Below, one piece after another: positions 56,218 through 64,000 of a DNA stretch of 64,000 nt. The translations under genes and the position numbers were made by a program. How positions within the stretch are numbered: position 1 is the stretch's first letter; the number at the start of each line of letters is the position of its first letter. The notes under the pieces are model-generated. The model did no database searches and was not told the DNA's origin. It saw only the letters and a list, made by a program, of their open reading frames with translations. This stretch comes from Ariolimax columbianus (taxonomy: Eukaryota; Mollusca; Gastropoda; Stylommatophora; Arionidae), in contig JAVGWX010000002.1 of the NCBI GenBank assembly GCA_036924085.1, positions 52,017,105 through 52,081,104 on the forward strand, read 5' to 3'.

Positions 56218-56560
56218 TGTCTTTATACTGGCTTAGAAGAATCTGCAGAGTGTATACAACCAGTTTCTTTTACATTCACTTGATTTAGAAATAACTATGC
56301 ACATTCAATCTATTTTTTAATGCATTAATTGAACCTGCATCCACTATTTCCTGTGGCAATGCATTCCAAGCATTCACCACTCTCTGACTAAAAAAAACAT
56401 TTCCTGGTATCTAATCTAGATCTTTCTTGAATTAATTTGTGGCTGTGCCCTCTTGTTCTTGTAGGCGGCTGTATTTTAAAAAACGTGTTATAGTTGAATC
56501 TATCCATTCTGTTGATTATCTTATAAACCTGTATTAAATCACCTCAAATTCTTCATGTAC
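56218..56560 (-). mobile_element. CR1-like LINE 3' end, 5'-truncated copy
   Basis: TTTATACTGGCTTAGAAGAA, TCTGCAGAGTGTATACAACC, GGCAATGCATTCCAAGCATT and GCCCTCTTGTTCTTGTAGGC are colinear with 46262-46622 and with the 3' end of the 4.1-6.7 kb copy. Confidence 0.9.
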
Positions 56561-56564
56561 AGTT

Positions 56565-57298
56565 GTAACTTTTTTGTGTCTGTGTGTGAAATGTTTTGCC
56601 TTAAGGCCAGGGTACACACTATTCAAGCATGGTTATTGGCAACCTGTCGGTTATATTAGGGAGTGATTGCATTTTCTTGTTTTGTGAGAATGTTCTTTTA
56701 TAATAACAACAGTTGCCCATTGCAAGCAAAGATGGTGACAGCATCAGACTTTTATTGCTTGGTGCGATCTTATTTGACTATAAAGTCCAATCCTGGCACG
56801 ACAGACTTTGCCGCACTTGGTACATACATGTAAGGAGTTGACCATGGAGTCATTGTGCATTCTATTCTTTCGGGCAGCTCACTATCTCTGAGTCTTGTCA
56901 ATAATATTTCAGTGGATGATCTGAATACCTTGTGTGATGTTAGCTCACCAGATGGAGCGGTTCTGTGCAAGCCTCTCCCAAGAGGTGACATCAGTGTTGA
57001 AGCATTTCAGACACATTTTTAAGGACGCTCTAGAATTTCTTCTGACAAGTGTCTGTCTGTTCCTAGCTCACTGTACAGCAGCTGCTTGGGGAGGCGTTCT
57101 TCAGGCATGGTGGTATCAACATGTCCCATTATTTGAATGTATGCTGTTTGGTTCTATCATCCAGTACTTTTTATTGCCATTGTCTTTATGCTTATTCTAT
57201 CTTTCAGAAAGGTTGTCTTCTTTAGGGGTGCTTGATTTATTTTGTGAGAATGCAGGTCTTTGTTGTATTTTGAATGTCATCAACCTTGTTCTGTGAGC
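56565..57298. other. Intron 7 stretch, weak LINE traces at most
   Basis: Contains chance ORFs of 73 and 120 codons. 56775-57130 may be another decayed LINE C-terminus, but I could not align it convincingly. Confidence 0.35.
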
Positions 57299-57299
57299 C

Positions 57300-57965
57300 C
57301 TATTTAGGACTTAAACTCGGGAAAGGGCTTATATGGTCTTTCTTTGAATGTGTGATTGTTCTAAGTCTTAAACTATTTGTTAATGAACTTTGGTACTTGA
57401 CTGCCAGGTATTTCGGGAGGTCAGGGATGTCAGATATTGGTAGGTGCTGAGGATTAATGCAATTCAAGTGGCTATTGACTCTGGTGTGTCCTTTTCGTAA
57501 CTGAAAGATGAGACTTTTATCTCTTATATGTAGATAATTTATGTCATCATTATTTTTTTGCAGTGACACATCTCTAAATACACTGCGACTCATTGTTCCT
57601 GTCGCTGGCCTGTTCATCCAGATTTCCCTGGTATTATCCTTAATAATTCGTTTTACTGTATGGTTACTACAGGGTCTATCCAATTGTTGTTTGGAGGCTC
57701 CTGTTTTTGCCAATCTGTCAGCCATGTCATTTCCTGGCAACCAACTATGTCCAGGGATCCATTGCAAGGGGACAGTTATCCTGTGGATGGTGATAATGTT
57801 GTTGATCCCCCTCCCCACCAAGAATATCTCCTTTATGTTGTATGTTGTATGGGGTGTGCTTCAGTGCCTCAGAACCGACTTGGAGTCATTAAATATTACT
57901 CGTCAGAGGGACCGGGGTCCTCCTTTCTATAGTGCAAAGCAAGACTCCATTAGAGATCACATTGT
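57300..57965 (-). mobile_element. RNase H domain of a different LINE lineage
   Basis: The minus strand reads VIFNDSKSVLRH near 57895 (catalytic Asp of RNase H), NNIITIHRITVPLQWIPGHS then WLPGNDMADRLAKTG, and LIFQLRKGHTRVNSHL. The last 170 codons are open. It differs in sequence from the 53.5 kb family. Confidence 0.85.
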
Positions 57966-58051
57966 CAACCCCTACTTTGCTGGCCAGACTACTGTGACGG
58001 ACACAGCTTGTTTTCAGGGGCGACAATAAAGATGTGAGGAGGAAACTTGAT

Positions 58052-58405
58052 CAGGGATCAAAATGCTAAGCAGCGCATGAGCTACACGGTCAGTGACCCA
58101 AAGCTGACTGCTAGAGATAGGAGCGAACCAGAGCTGCCAAGACCTTTCTACACCTCCACGTGGTGATCCTGGATAACAAGCAGCAACAGAGCAGACTGGC
58201 TAAGGAGAAGGGATCAAAGAGGGAAGGTTAACCCGGTACTAAAAAATGCCTGCTGAAGTTGGATGTGTCAGACCAAAAGGTGCAAATATTGCAGTCAAGC
58301 TGTAAACTATGACACAATGCATTCTGTTCTCTGAACAACATTGAGCTATTTGCAAAGCCTTTTTCAGTGCTTGGTAGCAGGAGATTAAGAACAAAGAAGA
58401 AGAAG
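58052..58405 (+). repeat. Short retroelement family B, full-length + copy
   Basis: Begins ATCAGGGATCAAAATGC, then CAGTGACCCAAAGCTGACTG, GATCCTGGATAACAAGCAGC, GAGAAGGGATCAAAGAGGG, core TGCTGAAGTTGGATGTGTCA, ACCAAAAGGTGCAAATATTG, GTCAAGCTGTAAACTATGAC, and a GAAGAAGAAGAA tail. About 350 bp; no ORF; no clear pol III boxes. Confidence 0.9.
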
Positions 58406-58549
58406 AACTTTTATCAGTATATTTTACCTGACCCTGACTTTAGTTGTGGATCCTGTATTAATCTGGAGGCCTGGTATTCAGATTTTATGCCATATGCCAG
58501 GTAACCAAAAACTAATTCAGTTTATTCCTCTTGTCTTATGATCTGGAGT

Positions 58550-58872
58550 ACTATGTTTGACATGTTTATACTTAGTACATCTCTCCATCTCCTTGGTGGG
58601 CCCTTCAGTGCTACAAAAACTACATCAATTATTTGGTGGTGGTCCGATACTCCTTCTTGTCATCTTTCTGCTCCATACAAAGCATAAGACATCCACTACA
58701 GCTGGGCCTCTTATTAAAAGAATTTATCATATCACTAACTTTTGCTCTTATAGTAGTGGTTTCTGTAGCAATTTGTTTTACTTGATGAAGTTGCTAGCCC
58801 TATACACCACCTTCTTTAGTCACCTTTTGAGACATGCTTGGAATGTTACAGTGGTCCTATTCTTTCCTCCTA
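58550..58872 (+). repeat. Dispersed repeat resembling 26090-26345
   Basis: GTAGCAATTTGTTTTACTTG, GTTGCTAGCCC and GGTCCTATTCTTTCCTC. Ends about 60 bp before exon 8. Tentative family. Confidence 0.4.
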
Positions 58873-58932
58873 TTGTGAAAAAGAAGGATGGTGTACAATA
58901 TACATATGACCTTCAATTTCTTTTGGTTTTAG

Positions 58933-59014
58933 TTTCTGGAAGCTCAAGCCAGTTATCACAAAAAGGCCTTGGAAATAATAGAAGACTGTATCCCACAGAT
59001 GAGACATGCAATAA
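58933..59014 (+). CDS. ARHGAP17/44: ARHGAP17/44-like exon 8 (end of BAR)
   Basis: The acceptor is tttggttttag|ttt and the donor ataa|gtaagc. It reads FLEAQASYHKKALEIIEDCI, PQMRHAI plus one base. LEAQA-x-YH-(R/K)-KAL is one of the best conserved motifs of the family at the end of the BAR domain. The leftover base joins two bases of exon 9 to encode lysine. Confidence 0.95.
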
Positions 59015-59139
59015 GTAAGCAGTATAATACTACATTTTATTTGTAATTTGAGCATGTTGATTGTGTTGTTTGGATTGGGGGCTGGGGAGGGGCTTCCTTT
59101 TGTGTTTTGTATTGTTCTGAATGTCTATGAACAGAAGCA

Positions 59140-59222
59140 ATCAATCAGTTATAGTAGCTGGAAAGGTGAAACAGTCAGTTATAGTCAATTAGTCAGTTAT
59201 AGTAACTGGAACGGAAGCTGGC
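59140..59222. repeat. 30-bp array fragment left of a LINE
   Basis: Three copies of AATCAGTTATAGTAGCTGGA, AAGGTGAA. The same unit forms the large array at 61390-62200. Confidence 0.88.
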
Positions 59223-59239
59223 AGTTTACGGGTTATAAG

Positions 59240-61385
59240 TCCTACCTGATTGGTGTGGGGAAGAGGCACCACAGGTCAGCATCGACGGTGGGAGGGATCA
59301 TCGCATACCATTGGTCGACTACCTCCCGGCTCAGCCGGACAGCCCCTGGTCAGTAGGGTCGACTCGCCAACATCTGCCGAAGTGAAGGATCAATTCTATG
59401 GTCAGCTGGAGGAAATGATCAAGAACAGCCCCAGGGAAGAAGCACTCATCCTTCTCGTCAACCTTAATGCTAGAGTAGGTCGGGACCACATAGCATGGCC
59501 CACCTGCCTTGGACATCATGATATTGGCAGGGTAAATGACAATGGTCAGAGGTTGCTGGAGCTGTGCACTCAATAAGGCTTATGTATCACAAAAACTTTC
59601 TTCAAGGGCGGGCAGCAACATAAAGTATCCTGGAAACACCCAAGGTCACATCAAATCGACTTGATTGTCACCAAACGTTCAGCTCTAAACATGGTTCTCT
59701 CCACTAGAAGCTATCACAGTGCAGACTGCGACTTTGACCATGCTCTTGTATGTAGCAGGTAACGCTTGCAGCTTCGCAAATTATGCCGCTCCAAACAAAT
59801 GGGGCATCCCCGCATCAACACCTGCACAGGTGATGATTCAGTTCAAGGCGGAGGAGTTTGTGTCTGACCTGACTCTTGCTGTTCAGGGAGGATCTGAGCG
59901 TGATGCCATAGCTAAGTGGAACGTTATGAAAAGTGTCATCTAAAATACAGCATTAGCTACGTTTGGCATGAGGGAATGGGCCAATCACGACTGGTTCAAT
60001 GCACATCTCGCAAAAATGGAACCAGTAATTGAGGCCAAGCGAGAAGTTTTCATCAATTATGAAAAAAGTCCAAATGACAGGACGCTTGCTGCCCTCAGGA
60101 TGGCCAGAGGCATCAATCAACGAACCGCTAGACAGTGCGCGAATGAGTACTGGCAGAAACTGTGTGAACAAATTCAGCTAAATGCAGAGACAGGAAATAT
60201 CCAGGGCATGTATAGAGGCATAGAGATGGCACAGGGCCCTACTGCGAGATATGCTGCCTCCCCTAAAATCTCTGACAGGTAAGAGAATCATAGACCGTGA
60301 CCAGCAGATGGCCAGATGGGTGGAACACTACTCAGCTCTACTCTCAGGAAACGGTGGTCACTGATGAGGCCTTGTACAGGCTACAGGCTTTGCCGATTAT
60401 GGAGGAACTTGACAGACCACCTACTCTGGATAAGCTTGATAAGGCTATCAACTACCTCTCAAATGGCAAAGCATCAGGGTGAGATGGTATCCTACCCGAA
60501 GCCATGAAATGCGGGAAATCAGCACTAGCTCAGCCAATGTTCGATCTTCTGTGCCTCTGCTGGGAGGAAGGTACAGTCCCTCAAGATATGCGTGACGCCA
60601 CCATTGTGACTATTTACAAAAACAGAGGTGACCGCGGGGATTGCAATAATTATAGAGGGATCTCACTCCTGAGCGTTGTAGGCAAAGTTTACGCCCGCAT
60701 GCTACTAAACAGGTTGAGACTGCACGCGGACAGGGTGTACCCAGCATCCCAGTGTGGCTTTAGAGTAGGTAGATCAACAACGGATATGATTTTCTCGCTT
60801 CGCCAAGTCCAGGAGAAGTGCAGAGAACAAGACCAGCCGCTCTTTATGGTGTTTCTAGACCTCACCAAGGCCTTCAACTTGGTTAGTAGGCCTTCGACTT
60901 TGTTAGTAGGCCTTCGACTTTGTTAGTCGAAAGGGTCTATTCAAACTACTCGAGAAGATCGGCTGCCCCCCAAAACTGCTTTGCATGATAATTTCTTTTC
61001 ACACTGATATGAAGGGCTCAGTTCTATACGATGGATCATCTTCAAATACTTTTCCCATTGAGAGTGGAGTGAAGCAGGAATGTGTGCGCGTGCCGAAGAA
61101 AGGAAAGAAATTGCTCAGGATCGAACTATCTGGAGATAGTCAGTTGGAGGGGGTATAGTGGCTGCTGATGCTAGTAGAGGTCTTCAGGCTGCAGAGAAAA
61201 GAGAAAGACTGAAGAGATCAAGGAACAGCCAGGTAAGCCAGCCTCCTCCTTATGGTTGTATGATCTGTGGTAGGGACTGTCACTCTCGGATCGATCTTTA
61301 CAGCAATAGCAGACAGTGTTGAAGTACTGGAGACAGAACTGAACAAAGTTTACAGGGCGCCACACGCATGGTCTATAGAGACGTC
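59240..61385 (+). mobile_element. EN-RT-C2H2 LINE, decayed and internally deleted
   Basis: + strand. 59350-59575: endonuclease part (ALILLVNLNARVGRDHIAWP). 59640-59760: HPRSHQIDLIVTKRSA and HSADCDFDHALVCS (terminal His motif). 60500-60890: RT (GTVPQDMRDATIVTIYKNRG, YRGISLLSVVGKVYARMLLN, SQCGFRVGRSTTDMIFSLRQ, VFLDLTKAFNLV). 60930-61090: KLLEKIGCPPKLLCMII and IESGVKQECVRV, then a deletion that removes the FADD box. 61240-61320: a zinc-finger relic CMICGRDCHSRIDLYSNSRQ C in which both His positions are replaced. Same family as 29.8-33.5 kb. It sits in intron 8 and inside a 30-bp repeat array. Confidence 0.88.
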
Positions 61386-61389
61386 TATG

Positions 61390-62200
61390 ATGAGTAGCTG
61401 GAAAGGTGAACCAATCAATCAGTTATAGTCTATTAGTCAGTTATAGTATCTGGAAAGGTGACCCAATCAGTTATAGACTATTAGTTAGTTATAGTATCTG
61501 GAAAGGTGACCCAATCAGTTATAGTCTATTAGTCAGTTATAGTATCTGGAAAGGTGACCCAATCAGTTATAGTCTATTAGTTAGTTATAGTATCGGGAAA
61601 GGTGACCCAATCAGTTATAGTCAATTAGTTAGTTATAGTAGCTGGTAAGGTGAACCAATCAATCAGTTATAGTGGCTGGAAAGGTGAACCAATCAGTTAT
61701 AGTCAATTAGTTATAGTATCTTGAAAGGTGAACCAATCAATCAGTTATAGTAGCTGGAAAGGTGAACCAATCAATCAGTTATAGTAGCTAGAAAGGTGAA
61801 CCAATCAGTTATAGTCAATTAGTTATAGTATCTTGAAAGGTGAACCAATCAATAAGTTATAGTAGCTGGAAAGGTGAACCAATCAGTTATAGTCAATTAG
61901 TCAGATATAGTAGCTGGTAAGGTGAACCAATCAATCAGTTATAGTAGCTGGAAAGGTGAACCAATCAATCAATCATTTATAGTAGCTGGAAAGGTGAACC
62001 AATCAATCATTCATTTATAGTAGCTGGAAAGGTGAACCAATCAATCATTTATAGTAGCTGGAAAGGTGAACCAATCAATCATTCATTTATAGTAGCTGGA
62101 AAGGTGAACCAATCAATCAGTTATAGCAGCTGGAAAGGTGAACCAATCAATTAGTTATAGTCGCTGGAAAGGTAAATCAGCCAATCAATTTGATCAGTTA
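61390..62200. repeat. 30-45 bp minisatellite, about 24 units
   Basis: Unit CAATCAGTTATAGTAGCTGG, AAAGGTGAAC, with optional insertions (TCAATTAGTTAG) giving 45-48-bp units, and ATCATTCATTT variants near the right end. Confidence 0.94.
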
Positions 62201-62204
62201 CAGT

Positions 62205-63085
62205 ATGTTAATGATGGCTATTTGTGTTGGTGATGACTATTTCTGCACTTTTCCATCAGATGTTCAGCAGTTATGTTATTAATTAGCTTTGAAATTAATT
62301 TCCACTGTACCCATTCCAGAAACAAATTCCCGTCTAAAATTGTACGTTGTCTAACAACCTGCGTATAGGAAGTCAAAGTAACACCAGTCCCAATAACCAA
62401 GCTAAGGTCACGGCCAAACATAGAACTCTGTGGATAATCCCACTAGAGTAGAAGACTCTCCAGCTCATGAGATTGCACACCATGCCATACATTCCAACCA
62501 AAAGCTTGCCAAGTGTGGAATAACCATTCTGATTTTATAGTAAGCTCTATAAACATATGGAGTGTCAGAAATGTTTATGATATGTTTGTGTAATCGAAAT
62601 ACATTTTTTTTAAAAACATAGAACATGGTAATAAATACTGTCCTATGGCTTTTTCCCATTGCTGGGGTAGTCGAGGGGTTTTAAGGCTGAGGATTACAAG
62701 CTGCTTAACCACAGCTGTCACCACGTCATGTGCTGGCTATGTTTGTTTATTTCACCCTTTACAGAAGAACAACGTATGCCTTACCAGGAATTCGAACTGC
62801 TGCTCTCCTTATCGGCAGGCAAGCATCAAAATCATTCCTCCGCGCGCTCCTCAACATGGTGATTATTGTCTGGAAATGTTGATGAAATGGTACCAGAATT
62901 CGATGTGATTAGGCAGTGATCTAAATGGTTCTTGGAAGATGGAGCTCCCTTTTGTTCCAGACTTTGAAAAGTAACTCTGTAGGAAGTCCCAGTTGCAGCC
63001 CTAAATATTCCATTTGAATTGCCAATTGGAAGAGTCAATCAAACATCAATGTATGTGACTACTTCATGGAGTAGACCATTGACAG
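62205..63085. other. Intron 8 stretch, nothing recognised
   Basis: Chance ORFs only (60-87 codons). A possible family E trace at 62420-62470. Confidence 0.4.
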
Positions 63086-63089
63086 CATT

Positions 63090-63445
63090 CCTCCAGCAAG
63101 TTCAACCTTGATCTGCCCTTTCTGCCTCTCTCCAGTAGAGGTTCAATAACCAAAGTTTATTTTCAGTCTCTTCTCCAGTTGTTTCTTGGTTTACCTCTCT
63201 TCCTCTTCCCTCTATGGATTCTATGTCAGCTCCTGTATGGCCACGTTTAATGGCACTTTCCACAGTGTGTGTCCTATCCAACCCCATTTCCTACGTTTGA
63301 TCTGTTGCTCCACTGGTTATTGTTGACTCTTTTCCCACAAGTCTTCATTGATCACCTTATCTTGCCAGAAAAAAATCGTTATTCTCTGTATACATTTATT
63401 GATGAATGACTGAAATTTTCTCTGTATTGCCTTTGTCGTCCTGAA
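63090..63445 (-). mobile_element. LINE RT C-terminal fragment
   Basis: The minus strand reads RTTKAIQRKFQSFINKCIQR, ITIFFWQDKVINEDLWEKSQ and then GLDRTHTVESAIKRGHTGAD, colinear with 19590-19815. It ends about 50 bp before exon 9. Confidence 0.82.
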
Positions 63446-63492
63446 AGAATAAATGATCAAATTTGTTCTTGTACCTTTTCTTTGCATTTCAG

Positions 63493-63620
63493 AAAGCTCA
63501 CCAGCCAAACCTTGTTATGGAATGTCTTTAGAAGAGCATCTCCATCTGATGTGCCGTGATGTTGCCTTAGTATTAGAGGCTTGTATCATTACTCTGCTGG
63601 ATACAGGCATGGAGGAGGAG
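63493..63620 (+). CDS. ARHGAP17/44: ARHGAP17/44-like exon 9 (start of RhoGAP domain)
   Basis: The acceptor is ttgcatttcag|aa and the donor gaggag|gtagtc. The exon reads (K)SSPAKPCYGMSLEEHLHLMC, RDVALVLEACIITLLDTGME, EE. It matches the family sequence (F/Y)G.PLEEHL...GREIA.PIEAC...LLE.GM.EE that begins the RhoGAP fold. The next conserved residues, GLFR with the arginine finger, should open the following exon. No such exon is seen between 63621 and 64000, so catalysis cannot be judged from this window. Phase 0 at the end. Confidence 0.93.
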
Positions 63621-63814
63621 GTAGTCTGTGTGTTAGCATATACAAGCTTTTTGTTTTAACTGTTGATATCTGTGGATAGGACGTAGAGGGCACAAACATT
63701 CCCAGGTCATGCTGGAGGTTTATCTAATAAAAGAGCTGACAGTCTGACCATGAAGGCACTCATAGAAGGCATATTGGATATAGATTTTTTGTATGTGTGT
63801 CCCATGGCAACAAT

Positions 63815-63995
63815 TGCCGTTGGGGATGAAGATAAATTTTCATGGACTAAGCCGCAGCTTATGTAAGGTGGGATGGTCAGTTCCCTTCCTTGTTGTTTTT
63901 TACCGTCCCAAACTCATATGTCAGGTACCCATTTACAGTTGGATCTTCTGGAGGAGCGGTCATATCAAGCACGAACCACGACCCAGAATTTTTCT
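63815..63995 (-). repeat. SINE family F body, partial
   Basis: CCGTTGGGGATGAAG, CAGGTACCCATTTACAGTTG and GAGCGGTCATATC parallel 24690-24760 and 35395-35470. Continues to the window edge. Confidence 0.55.
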
Positions 63996-64000
63996 GTCCG

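Larger units (their letters stand above)
7361..63620 (+). other. ARHGAP17/44: ARHGAP17/ARHGAP44-like BAR-RhoGAP gene, 5' part, 9 exons
   Basis: Nine short + strand segments splice in consistent phase (lengths 71, 142, 77, 112, 77, 121, 69, 82 and 128; total 879 nt, 293 codons). Residues 1 to about 250 align by eye along their whole length with the BAR domain of the RICH/nadrin family (ARHGAP17, ARHGAP44, SH3BP1; fly RhoGAP92B). Residues about 252-293 match the start of the family's RhoGAP domain. Known family role: the BAR dimer binds curved membrane and the RhoGAP domain stimulates GTP hydrolysis by Rac1/Cdc42 at junctions and endosomes. Details such as DMDSAKTR, AAKADAIKEE and GTDTLLG look closer to ARHGAP44 than ARHGAP17, judged from memory. 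The gene continues past the right edge, so the rest of RhoGAP and any SH3-binding tail are not seen. Introns are 29237, 1738, 1947, 11321, 1138, 2146, 3376 and 4478 bp and hold most of the repeats listed here. Confidence 0.93.

Noticed and set aside
59719..59943. 74-codon frame as a new gene
   Set aside because: It is a shifted frame within the decayed EN-RT LINE; the preceding HSADCDFDHALVCS motif lies in the adjoining frame.

Overview
The window is animal nuclear DNA: one sparse, intron-rich protein gene buried in dense, decayed transposable-element and minisatellite sequence. There are no bacterial operons, no CRISPR array, and no rRNA or genuine tRNA gene. The mix of CR1-type, RNase-H-bearing and EN/RT/C2H2-finger LINEs, mariners and several tRNA-derived SINEs suggests a lophotrochozoan, most likely a gastropod or other mollusc. 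That placement is inference.

The host gene lies on the + strand. Nine exons (7361-7431, 36669-36810, 38549-38625, 40573-40684, 52006-52082, 53221-53341, 55488-55556, 58933-59014, 63493-63620) splice in consistent phase into 293 codons. They encode the BAR domain and the first part of the RhoGAP domain of an ARHGAP17/ARHGAP44 (RICH/nadrin) family protein. The gene runs off the right edge, so the exon expected to carry the catalytic arginine lies outside. Intron 1 is about 29.2 kb, and intron 5 has a GC donor.

Layout. 1-2.0 kb: LINE remnant, then a 59-bp satellite array. 2.4-6.7 kb: nested LINE remnants, including a large CR1-like copy. 7.2-7.4 kb: exon 1. 7.5-36.6 kb (intron 1): LINE fragments (10.7, 12.4-14.4, 15.3-16.1, 19.6-20.1 kb), SINEs, pyrimidine tracts, many minisatellites and a nearly complete EN-RT-C2H2 LINE (29.8-33.5 kb). 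36.7-40.7 kb: exons 2-4 with a 1.3-kb mariner that keeps both terminal inverted repeats and TA target sites. 40.7-52 kb (intron 4): LINE and mariner fragments, a 48-base G run, minisatellites and SINEs. 52-64 kb: exons 5-9 separated by LINE fragments and arrays, including a LINE sitting inside a 30-bp repeat array.

No new multi-gene system is visible. The most informative observations are the reconstructed BAR-RhoGAP gene, a roughly 50-bp core shared by two otherwise different short retroelement families, a minisatellite that grew inside a mariner transposase reading frame, and retroelements landing inside pre-existing arrays.
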